Shown in pieces: positions 11,467 to 24,600 of a DNA stretch of 64,000 bases. The translations under genes and the position numbers were made by a program. Position 1 is the first letter of the stretch; every line of letters starts with the position of its first letter. The notes below the pieces were generated by a model that worked only from the letters and a program-made list of their open reading frames with translations, was not told the origin of the DNA and ran no database searches. This DNA comes from Oidiodendron maius Zn (Eukaryota > Ascomycota > Leotiomycetes > Myxotrichaceae): NCBI GenBank assembly GCA_000827325.1, contig KN832900.1, positions 88,098 to 152,097 of the forward strand, written 5' to 3'.

Positions 11467-12960
11467 TTAATTAAAGTCTATCTCGGTTACTAGTGGGTTG
11501 TCTTGACATCCTTCTATAACTTGAGTATAGTATACTGGTCTACTTGTGCAGGTGACGGACATATATGCTTTATTCTCCCTGTACTTTAAAGTCATGCTGT
11601 AATTATTATTATAATAGATTCCAAAAACACTATAGAAAACTTCTTTGCCGCTAATATCCAAGCTATAGGCACAAATCTTGAGGCTCTGATACTTGTAGAA
11701 CAGAGGGCCTCCAATATAACTAGTGTTAGCAGGTAGTGCTAATAGAGACAATCCTGTAGCTGAACTGATCTTTGAGGAAGATATATAAGAAGACTCCGGT
11801 CTAGACGTAGTAGTAGCAAGAGCAGGCTTACTCTTTATAATATTATTGTATAGGGAGTCTGGGTACAATAGTTGGTTCTATATGCTATCGAGTCCTGACC
11901 TGTCCTTCCTATCAAGCTTGCCTGCTATAGTCTGGATAATACTATTATCTCCTTTACTATCTATACTGTTTTCCTAGAACATCGTACCGCTAAGTGATTT
12001 ATTTTGAATAAAAGCTGCTTTTAGATGTACTACTAGGATACTATTGTAGCTAATTAGTTCTCTGTTCCTATAGCAATAAGATAAGCCTGTCTTATTATCA
12101 TTTGTTTCAGTACACCTGTTTAAGGGCAGTTCCTTAAAGTCATAAGTATAAGAGCCACTAAATTGCTCTCTAGGCCTACTAGTATTATTGAACGCACAGC
12201 TATAGAGAGGTATACCAAGAGTAATCTTATCTAGGCGAATACTTTGCAAGATATAGCTTATTATTGCCTCTGTATTAAAGGGTGTACTTGCTGGGATACT
12301 TGAAGATAGAAAGAGATTAGCTTGATCGCCGCTAGTCTTACTCCAAGGCCCAGTATAGTTATATACTATAACATTTAGGAAATCAACTGTCTGGCTTATT
12401 GCAGATAGATTTAGATACTGGTAGCCGTACGGTCCAGGACAAGCTACAGTAAGAGTGAAGTGATAAGGCGGATCTAAAAGGTCCCTGTACCTATCAAGGG
12501 CAGTTCTAACTTCCTAAAGGAGGGATATCATGTCTGCAGCCTATAAAGCATTGGTCAGGTAATCCCAGTCAATGTTAACACTATCAAAGCCATAGGTCTT
12601 GATAAGAGAGACGATAGATAAAGCAAAGGTAGAACATCCCTGAGAAGTCAAGGCAGGAGAGGCAAAGTGTAGCGAGTAGGTCCAGCTATCTATGGAAAGT
12701 AGGACCTTAAGAGCTTGGTTTAGCTTCTTGAGGAGGTAGAGCTGTTTAAGGCAGCTATAAAGGTTGTTGCCTGCCTTATCTGATAAGTCTCTAGAGAGAG
12801 GCTTTTCGATATCAGCTGTAGTATCGCTCAGAAACCTAGCCTGGTGTCAGACTTATATAGGTAGATATATATAAATACTTATACCTTGCCTGTATCTGTA
12901 TTGATATCTATAAAGGTATAGAGGATATAAGTGAGGATAGGTATAGGGAGGTCTTAAGGC
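11467..12960 (-). pseudogene. GH18 chitinase (endochitinase type), RIP-broken
   Basis: The minus strand reads as a GH18 chitinase almost from end to end. The N-terminal exon has LTYILYTFIDINTDTGK, like the family's 'shvlYAFANInpdTG'. It is followed by a GT-AG intron (about 12840-12885) and then FLSDTTADIEKP and GNNLYSCLKQLYLLKKLN. The SxGG-type motif reads VLLSIDSWTYS. The catalytic DxxDxDxE stretch reads FDSVNIDWDY: the third family residue is Asn (a RIP-type change from Asp) and the proton-donor Glu is Asp. Further landmarks are DFLNVIVYNYTGPWS and LGIPLYSCAFNN. Chitinases of this family hydrolyse beta-1,4 linkages in chitin, in wall remodelling or attack on other fungi. Stop codons, loss of a glycine in SxGG and the altered active site mean this copy is dead. 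Confidence 0.85.
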
Positions 12961-13169
12961 ATGAAATTCCTATATATCGCTCTACCACTTTTTAGCAAGA
13001 AACCTACATTCCTAGAAATTAATACACTAGTTAATAAAGTAGGCTACTGTTCGGTAGCTATTGACACTAGATATAGCTACATTCAAATCTTTGTATTAAG
13101 CTACTATAGTCAGTAAAGAGAGAATAATAAGCTTCTAGTATATAATTAGGCTATTACAAAACTCTCTAT

Positions 13170-14690
13170 ATATATCGGATAAGTTTAAGATACCAAATTC
13201 AATTATTATAGACACCTATTTGAGATGCCCTGCTATATTATACCCCACTATATTCTCAGAAAGATTCTTCTGTCTCCTCTAGCAGCTAAACTGATAGTTA
13301 TAAGCGGCGTAAATTTTGGTATCGTCAGCAACTACAGCCTACTGTAGCGCTCGACCCTATTAGCTAGTAGGTGTCTTTAGACGCCCTCTCCAACTTATAG
13401 ATTCTCTATAGAGAATGCTAAGAGTTTGATATATTACTGTTTGATTGAGAGGTATCCAAATCAGAAATCTCACTTACTCTATTAGCGATAGTTATAGTAG
13501 TACAGGGCTATGCTTAACTTTGTTTTATATGGTTCCGCTCGGCGACCAAGATGGTATACTAGGCCAGGTCTTGACAGCGTTATCATGTCCGCCTCTTTTA
13601 ACGGGTAAATATAGGACTCTAATAGTATAGTTGACCTTGCGTTTACATGTAAGGGTCGATATCTATATCATTACCGATAAGCAGACTAGATACTGCTTTA
13701 ATGTAAATCTCAAACTTAAAGATAAGTTACCTCTTGCTAGTCTTATAAAACCCGTTATCTGCCATAGCTTCCACTCTAATTGCCTAACTTGTAGGCATGC
13801 TACTTCCATAACAGTCATCGATACTTGTCGAAGTGCTTTACTCAGGAATATCCAACTAGGTCCTTGTAATACAGTCTCGGATCTCTCCACGAGCGAGAAG
13901 TTCATTGCCGCCGGCACTATAGACGGGAAGGTATACCTCTTTAACTCTATAAGGAATAGACTTAACTTTATAGCCGGAGGCTACGTCTACAGTGTTAGCA
14001 TCTACCGCTCAATAATTCTAGCTGCAACAAGTACTTGTATTTATATCTAGAGCCTTAGCAAGAGTGGCTAACCGCTAGGCCTAAAATGTTACAATATAAA
14101 TCCGGATGATGATATCTTGTAGGCCTGTTTTAATCCGTTCGAGTGCCGTACTAGGAGCATTCTATTCCTACTTGGGAGGTCGAGTCAACATTTGACTTGG
14201 GAGAGAGACTTCCGACCTATAATCAAGCGCCGATATAGCTTGGTTAGACAAGAGCTTATACTCTCAGTAACTGGAAAATCGGAGAAGAAACTCAATATAC
14301 AAGGTCTTCCCTCCAAACGGATAATTCAGAGTATTCCCCTAGAGGGAGAGCCTCAGATACTATAGTCAGATTACAGAAACCTTTTTATAGTGTATTTGGG
14401 TTCGAGTATAGTAGAGACAATGAAGATTAGGCATTATGGGTTCCCTACAGCCTATTTTAAAAGTGTCTCCTTACTACTTGTAGATGGCCTGTAGATTTAG
14501 ACTAGCTTTATACTATAGTTACCTGAGTTGGAGCCTTAGTCTCGATATAGAGATAGAATATAGCATTAGGATACAAACATGTCTATACTAACTACTTGCC
14601 TAAAGTTAAGGAGCTTTATATTAGCAATTATTTTAAATTAGCAGTATATATACTACAGTACTGTTTTGTATAGTCAAGCTTTTCTAGACT
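13170..14690 (+). pseudogene. Unknown gene, possibly with a beta-propeller-like segment
   Basis: A single plus-strand frame reads for about 500 codons. Two clean parts (13445-13627 and 13631-14047) are separated by one TAG, and the frame goes on to about 14690 with more RIP-type stops. Around 13885-13945 it reads EKFIAAGTIDGKVYLFNS, which resembles a WD40/PQQ-like blade, and a Cys-containing patch lies just before it. The rest is hydrophobic/beta-rich without a family I can name. A propeller is the best guess and only a guess. It is in opposite orientation to the chitinase, with about 200 bp between their 5' ends. Confidence 0.4.
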
Positions 14691-14984
14691 GATTCTTCTC
14701 CTCCCTATATAGTACTTCAGATACACTTCTTGCTCTCTTTAGTATTACAAGTTTCAAAAGCCTTCTGCTTTAGCATTTAGGTTCTACTTGAATTGCTCTA
14801 AGGTATTGAATATTTAGCTGTTATTGTATCTCCTACATTCTCCCTTAAGACACTTAGTCACTATTAATATTAAATAAAAGGGTATTCTGAAAATAAGTTT
14901 ATATCTTGTTAATATCTATTTATTATCTCGACTGACTTAGTACTATAGATACTAAATCAGATATTGTAGTACCAGTACCTGAAG

Positions 14985-15365
14985 TATTATAATAATCTTG
15001 CTTCCAGATCCTTATTTCTCTTAAAGGGAACACTATCGCTTAGCCTTGTAGTCGAATCCCTGGCTTTCTACTAGGTCTATTTCCAGACACTTGTGGTTAA
15101 GCACTCTGCCCGGTTATACTGCTACTAATAGTTATTATAGAGCAGAGCCAATTCTAGCGCTCCTAGTAGAGTTGGATTACAGGTACAATAAAGCTTGAAA
15201 TTGGCTTTAGGTTCCAAACACTCTGACATTTAAAACTCAGGGTAATACCAGCTACACTAAAGTTTGTAACTAGTATACAAGTGATATATTTCCACTAAAA
15301 GATTAAACTGCAGATACAATAGCCTACTAGATTGAAGTAGTTCTATACTGCTACCCCTGTTATAT
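14985..15365 (-). mobile_element. LTR-type fossil, copy A (probable solo LTR, internally shortened)
   Basis: This block aligns along its length with 29893-30578. Read on the minus strand both begin TGTTATA/TGTAACA-like with CAGGGG and end with ATAACA/ATAATA, as LTRs do. A purine-rich AAGAGGGG tract lies just outside the start. Copy A lacks about 300 bp of the middle found in copy B. No internal coding part is seen next to it. It is old and strongly RIP-altered. Confidence 0.5.
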
Positions 15366-15389
15366 CCCCTCTTGCTATATTCCTATTGT

Positions 15390-16150
15390 CTCTAGCTATT
15401 TAGGTTATCTTAACTGGCTTAAAAGAATCCTTTATATCAATAAGGAAATTCGAATAAAATATACACTACAACCAGATATAAGGCCTATACAGAAAAGAAG
15501 ATTTAAATAGACTTTTTATACTGAAGATTATATTATTTAATAAAGAAAAGATAGAAATGGAAATATTATATATTGATATATATCTTGTTACTAGCCGGAA
15601 TATCTTATAGAAGCGCTTGCCCTTATATACTGTTAAGTCTATTATAAGCCAACGCTAGCTAGATAGGATAGTAGAAAGGAGAGAGAGGCCTAATTTAGAA
15701 GCGACTATAGACAAAAGAAGCAAATACAAATACAGTATATCCCGATATCAAGTATAATGTCAACTATTATCCTTGACTAATATAAAGAGAAGGGTAGAAT
15801 AGTTTTCTTGTTCTAAATTGACTTATTATAGTATTTAACCTACATTTATATCCCTAAGTCTTATAATAGGTGCAGCAAACTTATATACAATTTATATAAT
15901 GCTCCAAGTATATAGTAGTCTCTACCTCTCTATTTTCTACTTTATAACATGCAAGAAGTAGGATGCCCCGCTTGAGGCTTTGTGAGTTTGTAATATTAGC
16001 TGTGTATTTCTGTCTGTTCCTCTGCTTGCTGCAGTATCTCTATTTGCTGCTTCTCTACAGTTTTCCTAATTCCGATTGAGTCTTCTTGGAAGCTCTATCT
16101 AACCCTAGTATCTCCCTCTCTCCCTATCTTATTTCTATATATCTCTAGCA
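15390..16150. other. Decayed stretch without recognised gene
   Basis: Very A/T-rich, with no extended frame. The last ~150 bp before 16150 are less TA-biased and lead into the 3' end of the DUF3723 gene. Confidence 0.5.
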
Positions 16151-16155
16151 TAGAT

Positions 16156-19100
16156 TTAACTATAGGGGCCAGTCGTTCCAGTAGGCCCGAAAGCAGATAA
16201 GGAAATAGGGGAATACCGGGCGGGGCCATGAATGTGGTTCTTTAGGTTGTCGGTTGTTAGGCTTGTATTGATGAATAGGTAGTTATTCTCTCTGCAGCTT
16301 CTCTTAATATAAATATATCTGGTGGCAGTGGAAAGGGGGCCTTCCATTCAGATTGTTCTGCTGCCTTCTCTTCTTCAGTCTATAGAGAGAGCGCTATCAT
16401 ATACAGGCTGTGATCCTCGGCATCTTTAGCCACCTGATAGCAATCTTTGAACGCTAGGACTTTAAGATCGCTATTATGAGGCTTTAGATGTATCTGCCGC
16501 CAGCATCGCACTATTTTCTGTTCGACTTAGCCGTGCGGGTCGCCAATAGGCACTTCTATTGTTGTTACAACTGTCCAGGTCCAGTCCTTAGCTGGCTTCG
16601 ACACGTCCCCTATTCCTTTCTTCAGGTATATGACCGTGGTATCGCTGCCGAGAATAACGGCGTTGGCTGCGTTTTCGCTCTCTACCTCTACCACAGACTT
16701 GTCTACAGACTCGTCATTATCTCCAGTCTCCCGCCCAGGATACTCCTGGTCTTGTATAGCAGAGCGGTCTGTTCCTAGTGCTTGCAAGCCCTCTCGGTAG
16801 ATGCTCGAGTCCTCAAAATCAGGTAGTGTCTAGGGCTCTTGTGACTTGTCCCCATGCTCCCCCAGTTCCCTCTGATGCCCGATATCCAGGACAAGGAACA
16901 GCGTGTTTTGGTTCTCTGGTCTGAGCGCTGCTTCATAACACTTATCTTCCATAAGGAACCTGTTGTATATGTTGCAGGTTCTCTTTCCCTGGTGCAAGAA
17001 TTCGCCAACTTGGTATTGAACCTGAGAAGTTGGATCGCTATTATCTACATTCAACAAGGTAACCGCAATGTGCTTACTATCGGTTCGATCTACAAATACT
17101 ATAACTGTACAGCTGCGATTATATATAGTAGGCCTTTGTGTTAAAGACTCTATCGATGCTGGTAGGCTTAATATCAGCTGGTGTAGGGCCATACAGGGGA
17201 TAGGGTAGTACTAAATAGCTGGTCTTCCTCCTGTCCGAGCATTTGAGAGTCTTCTGCGGCTGGCCGTAAGAGCTCCGCCGGACTGTCTCCCGTCTCTTCT
17301 TACGCTTAACCACCCCTTGGTGGTTCCTGCCCAGGGACTCGATAATCCAGGTCTCCTACAGTCACAAGTCCTATATTAACGTCCTCTACAGGTCTATGCT
17401 GCAAGTCTACTGCTAGTGCAGGGGCCGTTGCTAGTATTGAAGCTAGCCTCCAAGACTACAAGTCAAAAAATGCAGCAAACCAAGATTTAAGAATAAAGAA
17501 AGACGTAATCCCCTTGCCAGTGTCGCCCCTCTCATTATACAGGTTATACAAAAATAGAGACTTCCTATCTGCTTCAAATATATCGGTAGATAGGAGCCTA
17601 TACCTGTGCTTGATAGTCTTGCTATAGCCTGCTATAACAAGCAGAGGAGAGGGACTCCAAGAATTCGAGATCCGGAGATAATCAAGGCTCCCTTTCAGCT
17701 AGTGGATTTCCGGTGTATTGAACCCCAGCTTGTCGGTAAGAGAAGCAAACCGTTAGAGGACGTCTCTGTCAACATAAGCCCTTAGTATTGCCTTTAAGTT
17801 TTCCTTGACTAGTTTCTTCAGAAGACTACTATAATAGCGTATAGTAAACGCAATTAGTCCTAGATACCCGAGCCTCTTATAATACTCCTGACTTCCGTGT
17901 ATAGGCTAGATGGTGTCTTCCGTCATCTGAACATACTAAGTCTCATCTGTCCTTTTGTAGCAATCCCCCAGGGTTTTAAAAAGCGACTGGCTAGGGGGGA
18001 CCGTCACTAGCCACTTCACGCTATCAGTGCATGCTTCGAGAAAGTGGATATCTTGGAAGAATATATATAGGGAAGGGATCGTGTGCCGGAATGGGAGGAT
18101 GTTCTCTACCATGACTGCACGTTCTTGGTCGCTAAAGCCACCGAAGGCACTCCTGCCTAGAAGCTTACCCCGTACGAACTGAGTATCTAGAGTCGATGTA
18201 CCCGGTGCGCGACACTGTATGGCATTGACCGTACCATGATCAATCCTTTGGAGCCCCTCCCTGACCCCACTGAGAAACCCGTTCCAGGCTGGTATGGTAT
18301 GCTTCTCTAGGTACTATTGGATTTCCTATATGCGAAGTTGTAAGCAAGGCGATAGCCTTGGGTAAGTACTGACCTTGTAGCAGTGGGTAGAGAGCACCTT
18401 GTATAGCGTGCTGATCATCATACCAGCATCAAAGATGCCCGGACTCCTTTGCAGGGCGTCAAACGCAGCTATGAGCTGGTGCCTAAGGAATAACCTGCAG
18501 AGCTTTTTCGCCGCGGTCGGGTGAAGCCAGGCCCACCAACGGTTTTCGAAGCTTGTGCAGAGAGAGGGTGACATGGTATTCTTAGCGCTGTAAGGTAATA
18601 ATTAGTACTCGCGGATCTTGCGGTAAATCTTGCCATCGGAAGGCCTCTCCTGCTTGGTATACTTGTCGATTAGCAATGTCCTCAATCTGTCGCTGATGCT
18701 TGGGGAGTACAGATCCACAATCCACTATTCCTCCGTTACTTCGCGGCACTCCTATACAGCCTGGACTCGATAACGCCTACAGAGACAGTCGATACCACCG
18801 GGAAAGTCAAGCTCAGGGTATCCATTCTCTGTGACGGTGGCGTTGCTTGTCGGCAGGCAATCGGCCGTCTATCGGCCTTTGCGTCAGGCATCGTCCAGGG
18901 CTGCATCGAGCCGGTGTTGATCCACGAGGGCAGGTATATGATGTCCCACTTCTAACGTATGACAGCCTTCTTTTTGAAAGATCTATTTCAGATAATCTAT
19001 ATGCTTCGGGTCTGGCCTCTACGTCTGCTTGGCCCACTTAAGATATTCGAACCGGACAAGGGCGGCACCTTGACACTTATATCAACGCTCAGTATTAAAT

Positions 19101-19650
19101 TCCAAGTCCTCGACCAGTGCTTGTCCCTGCTACATGGTCAATACACAAAACGAGCGATGGCATTTGGGCCTGTGTTTAAGTTTTATGTACTGGGCCGCCT
19201 ACCCAAACTGGCTTAAGCGCAACTTCAGGACTCGCTTAAAATAGGGGGCTGTTTCAACACCTCCAACAGCTCGGAACAAATTTTTGAAAAAACGCGTGAT
19301 ATTTGGTAATTCTTTTAGATAGCCTGTAGTATCGTAGGCGATTACTTCAATTAACGCATTAAAAACGTATCGATTGGTAGTAATGGCGCCTAGATGGCTG
19401 CAGATAAATAATAGACCTGAATATATCAATAAGCATGCCACTTACCTTAGAGAAGCATATAATCAACTGTAGGCTGTGGAAAAGGGCAGGAGCAATCAGA
19501 TACCATGGAATGTAGTATAACCGTATATTGTGTCTACTATTGCACTTATCGGCAAGGTACTCCAATAGCCCGCGATAAGTAAGATCCTTTAGCAGATCCA
19601 AGATATAGCAAAGGGTATATAGAACATCCAGAGGGATATCACAATTATCA
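16156..19650 (-). pseudogene. DUF3723-family gene, RIP-broken
   Basis: The minus strand carries an almost complete DUF3723 protein. From the N-terminus: an exon at about 19650-19450 (ending FSK before a GTAAGT donor); a part reading RYVFNALIEVIAYDTTGYL and APYFKRVLKLRLSQFG; QGAALVRFEYLKWAK (about 19065); and the core WIVDLYSPSISDRL, PSDGKIYRKIREY, then RWWAWLHPTAAKKLCRLF (about 18700-18480). A 48-bp intron lies at 18326-18373 (GTCAGT...ATATAG). After it come FLSGVREGLQRIDHGTVNAI, FQDIHFLEACTDSVKWL (about 18030) and a C-terminal extension to about 16156. Stops are TAG/TAA/TGA of RIP type. The biochemical role of the family is unknown; it is a frequent cargo gene of Starship giant transposons. 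The gene is less decayed than its surroundings and lies head-to-head with the LINE. Confidence 0.85.
19240..19254. repeat. 15-bp direct repeat, left copy (aatagggggctgttt)
   Basis: Identical to 25663-25677, which starts exactly where the LINE's 3' tail stops. It would be a normal target-site duplication size, but here it lies inside the DUF3723 reading frame (APYF codons), about 400 bp before the first recognisable LINE sequence. See findings. Confidence 0.7.
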
Positions 19651-19663
19651 GGAGCTCTATAGG

Positions 19664-21520
19664 AGTGAGTACTACTCCACTAAGTGTAGCCAACTTCAGT
19701 GGAGGCAGAGCTGCAGCAACATTATAGGCACAAGTAGCAGCGTAAGCTAAAGGCTATTCTCTTCCACCCCTACCAGCCCCACAAAGCATATATACCTCGA
19801 AGACCTTACTAATAGTAACTGTATATAAAGATCAAGTAGTGACAGTCAAACTTAAGGATCATGGTATTATTTAGCACTTCCGAACACACTCAGCTACCTG
19901 GACCAGACAGCAAGTAGAGACCTTAATCCATACCAACGCTGCAAGCAAATCGGTCAAGGTAGTCGCTATATACCAACTCAAGAGCGGTAATATATAGATA
20001 TTTACAAGCACTACAACGGAGGCCTTGCAACTCAGAAAGGACAAGGGGTGGATTAGCGGCCTTGGAGAGCATGCTGAACTGATTATGCTGACCTATAGGG
20101 TCATTGCCTATAGCATCTCCACTAGCTCTATCAACATCAAGGATCAGAAAGCAACTATTTAGCAGATACTTACAGACAACTATACAGTAATCCCTTATAT
20201 AGAAATCTTGTATATAGGATAGCTAACAAAGGAGTCTACTCTCAAACAGGCATCCTTAATAGTGGTTGAATTTATTGACCTGGAAAAAGCTAACGCTATC
20301 ATCTATACTGGAATGGTATAGGACGGCTATATATACTAGTGCCAGCTCTACAACCGTACCTGTAGAGTGAAACAGTACTTCCGCTGCTATAATTATAGCT
20401 ATATTAGCACTTAATATAACGCAGCCCAGACATACAGCTATTGCGCTAAACTATATGAGACCAAGAACTGCAAGCAGAAGGGAGCTGAAGGGTTTACTCC
20501 CAGATATACAGTTTATAAAGGTGCCTATATAGTATAGAGCAATGCCTGCCTAGCAAGAAGGAAGGAAATAGGGAGAGTAGAACAAGCCAAGCAGGCCCGG
20601 AGCATCTACTGGCATATCCCTTCCAAAGAGGATACTACATGGCCAAGAACATGCAATATATACAGCACCAATACTATCCAGGAGGTTTGAATATATAGCA
20701 CTAATGCTACCCAGGAGTCTCGAATACCAGAAACCTCTATCCTAACCTAAACGACAACTTAGAGGCTAGAAAGGACCTCGGAACCTAAAGCACCAGCAAC
20801 TAGTTCCTCTAAACAGACTAACTATCAAATACCCTTATCCAGCAACCAACCAGCTGATTAGTTGACTGTACTAGCACCTCTATATATACAAATACCGATA
20901 GAAAACCAGATACTTGGTAAAACGATAGTAATATACGATTCCGACACCCCTTCAGTTGGAGAAGAATAGGCGATACCAGGAATGTAACAAGAGCTTATAT
21001 AGTAGCTAGACCCACTAACCGATCTATATACCCAGACTATGGAGGAGTTCCCCTCCCTTACTCAGGTATTGGAAGACGGCCAGTTCCAATCGTTACTATA
21101 CCTACTAGATAGAATAGAGGGAGTATTTACAATATAGGATACAGATATCTAGCTTAACAACATAATTAGCAGTAATAATACCAAGAAGATATATAATACT
21201 ATAGAGACTGCACTATCTCTACCTACCTCTATAGCAACAGATACCTGTATAGCTCTAGGGAAGATCTATAAAGGATACAGATACTCCTTATACTAGGAAA
21301 TCTATAGCAACTGGCCAACATACGATACTGAGTTAATAATCGCTCAATATATAAAAATATATATATACTACAGTAAAGACTTTCTAATAGTAGCTAAACT
21401 ATATAAACACTTAAAGAGATCGGAGTATATTTAAAGGAACCTAAGAATATATCAGGAGATACAGGGAAAGGGCAGCTTAACCACTCCAGCTTGGACTTCC
21501 AGACTAGCTTATTGGCCGGA
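19664..21520 (+). pseudogene. LINE ORF1 (gag-like, zinc-knuckle protein)
   Basis: The frame begins near 19664, where GTG stands at the likely start, and reads STTPLSVANFSGGRAAAT, then SKTLLIVTVYKDQVVTVKL and WISGLGEHAELIMLTYRV. This resembles the conserved pre-knuckle part of Tad1 gag proteins. From about 20335 come the knuckles: CQLYNRTCRVKQYFRCYNY, then QTYSYCAKLYETKNC. Several expected Cys or His positions are Tyr (TGY or CAY to TAY), exactly what RIP does. The product would be the RNA-binding chaperone of the retrotransposition complex. Many in-frame TAG/TAA codons show it is dead. The second half is low-complexity and Ser/Thr-rich. Confidence 0.8.
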
Positions 21521-21621
21521 CTCTAAACCACCTATTCATCCACTAGATACCCAAGCAGCTTGGAGCTAACACTGTACAAACAGTACTAACCAAATACCAC
21601 GTTAATAGTAGGATACAAGGA

Positions 21622-24600
21622 GCTATACATCTTATAGTATAATGTCCAGAAGTCAAGGGATATCGTCCTTGCTAACCTATTCCAGGACTCAAGGATCCTA
21701 GAATACAACATCCTGGCTATCCAAGAACCCTAGCGTAATCCATTCATCGCTATATCCTACCATCTATTAAAAGCATACTTTCAACTGACCTACCTCGACG
21801 ATCCTACCATACGAGTATACTTCTACATCAATAAACGGATCGATCCTAGCACCTGGAGTGTATTATATACCTTGAAGGATATCATCACCCTCGAAATCAC
21901 TAACCCTACCCTAAACAACAAGCTCCGTATCTTCAACATCTATAATAAAGTAATAACCAATACCCTCTCTAACCTAGGACAAGCTATCTACAAGCTAGAC
22001 TCCTACAATAAGCTTATTATGCTTGGAGACTTTAATCTATATCACCCTCTTTGGTCAATAAAGCACCACTATACTAACAACAGAATACGAGCCGTACAAC
22101 CTCTCCTTTCTATCGTTAAAGAGTTCCACCTCCAACTGCTTATAGTACTAGGCACTTCAATATATAGGTGGAAGGAAGGAGAATCAACAATTGACTTAAC
22201 TTTTGCCTTAGACAATATAGCTTCCTATACAACCCACTATAAAGTTGACCCTAGCCTAGATCACGATTCTGACTACCTTCCAATTGGTATAGTTATAGAC
22301 TGGAGCTGGTAACTTACTACCCTATCAAGAAGGCGAATATAGACAAGGACAGATGTTCGAATTCTACAGCAAGTAGTCAAGGATCAATTACTACCAATAC
22401 CAGGCAAGCAGGAACTCGAGGACAAGGATAGTATCAATAGTTATATATACTCAATTATTAACACCCTTAATGCTAGCATCAAGGCCTCAATGCCGTGGTC
22501 TAACCTATCCCCACGTTCTATCCCAGGATTCGATCAGGAATACAAGCAGATCTGTACAGAAGTCCAACGACTGTACCGAACATAGCAGCGAACCAGGCTC
22601 GAAAACGACTATAAAGCTTATCAGGTGGCATGCAATTATAAAGGTCGATATATCCAGAAAATCCTCCACAATACTTACAGATAAAGGGTAGAAGAAGCAG
22701 CAACTACCGATACTGGTCTCTGGAAACTAGTCAAATGGGCCAAGAATAGACACACTGTAGCGTCTGCCTGCATGCCAACATTAGTGAAGTCAAATAGAGA
22801 ACCTGCTCAGTCTATAGAAGAGAAGGCAGAGACTCTTCACCAGTCCTTCTTCCCACCACCACCTAGAGCAGACCTCTCGGACGTCAATGGATACGAATAC
22901 CCTCCGGCCATTGAATGCCCAGAGATCACGCTATACAAGATTAAGAAGGCGGTATACAGTACAGCCCCTAATAAGGCCCCGGGCACGGACGGCATCACGA
23001 ACGGCATTCTATACCAGACAATAGACATTCTTCTTCCAAGCCTCTACAGGCTCTTCAACGCCTACCTCCAACAGGGATACTGCCCCGTGTATTTTAAGGA
23101 GATGGCTACAGTAGTCCTCCGGAAACCAGGAAAAGACGACTATATACAGCCTAAATCGTACAGACCTATCACCCTCCTAAACACGTTAGGAAAGGCGCTA
23201 GAAGCTGTAATCACTAATCAGATAGCCTATCTCGCCGACACCTACCATCTCCTCCCCAGTCGTCATACAGGAGGCAGGAAGCTTGCATCCACGGATCATA
23301 CTATATACCTACTTCTCTAGTGTATATATGAAGCATAGTCGGATGGCAAAGTAGCTTCCTTGCTCTTACTTAACGTGTCAGGGGTATATAATAATGTCTC
23401 CCGATAGCGGTTACTGCACAACCTGAGGAAGCGGCAAATAAATCAAACGCTTATACAATGGATAGACTCCTTCCTAAGTGATCGATCCACTACACTCAAA
23501 CTCCAGGAATACATAGCGCCTCCAAAGCCTATCAAAACCAGAATACCTCAAGGGTCACGGCTCTCACCAATACTCTACTTGTTCTATAATACCGATCTGA
23601 TTAAAGCATGCAAGACTGAGAACACAGAGGCAGTGGGTTATATTGACGATGCCTCTATCTTAGCAATAGGTTCATCAGCACAACGCAATTGCAAGACTCT
23701 TAAGGCCATCTATCAGAAGGCTGAGAAATAGGCACTACAACACGGCTCACAATTTGCGCCAGCCAAGTATAAGCTGGTATACTTTACAAGAGATCCGAAA
23801 TCAAACACCATGTACACTCTCTGCCTGCTATACACTACTATTAAAGCCTCCCTATCCTGCCGATACCTAGGCGTTCAGATGGACTCGAGGCTCTGTTGGG
23901 ACTACTATCAGGAGAAGCTAGAGATTAAGGCTATACAGCGACTCTCGGCTCTAGCAGCTCTAGTATCGTCAACGTGGGGCACAGGGTTTATCAACCTCCG
24001 ACAAGTATATAGAGCCATGATTGTACCTCAGGTGCTGTTCGGCTGCTCAGTATGGTACATCCCGGGGACCAAAGCTAGAGGGAGAGGGAGCGTGATAGTT
24101 ACTGCCTTCACCCGGATACAGAGACATATAGCTCAGATCATTACCGGAGCCTTTCAAACAACTGCAGGAGCGGCTGTAGATATAGAAGCATATTTGCTTC
24201 CACTACCACAGCAACTTGAACAAACAGCACTCGAAGCAACAATATACATTAGAACTACTCCTCTCTATACAGAGATAGTCTCTAAGAATACTAATAAGAC
24301 CCAGAGCCCCCTTAATCAATTTGTAAACATCTTGGAGAGAAAGTACAACATCTAGCTTGACTGGCTAGAGAAGCGCCAGCAGTACATAGTGCTACTATAG
24401 TGGATTCTGCCGTTCACTTGTATTACAGAATCCCCAGATACTGCAGTCAAGGAACACGACGCTACAAACATAGACACATTAGCCATATATACTAACAGTA
24501 GTGGTATCAACAGTCATGTCAGCGCTGCTGCAATAGCACCTGCACTGCGTCTCGGAGGCATTTGTACGAAGAGGATACAGTATATAGGCAAATCAACTAC

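Noticed and set aside
13663-13917. Minus-strand frame of 84 codons
   Set aside because: Antisense to the long plus-strand gene at 13.2-14.7 kb.
16488-17144. Plus-strand frames of 96 codons each (16488-16778, 16854-17144)
   Set aside because: They lie antisense to the DUF3723 C-terminal region, which reads better on the minus strand.
18847-19216. Plus-strand frames at 18847-19041 and 18959-19216
   Set aside because: Antisense to the DUF3723 N-terminal core, with no motif of their own.
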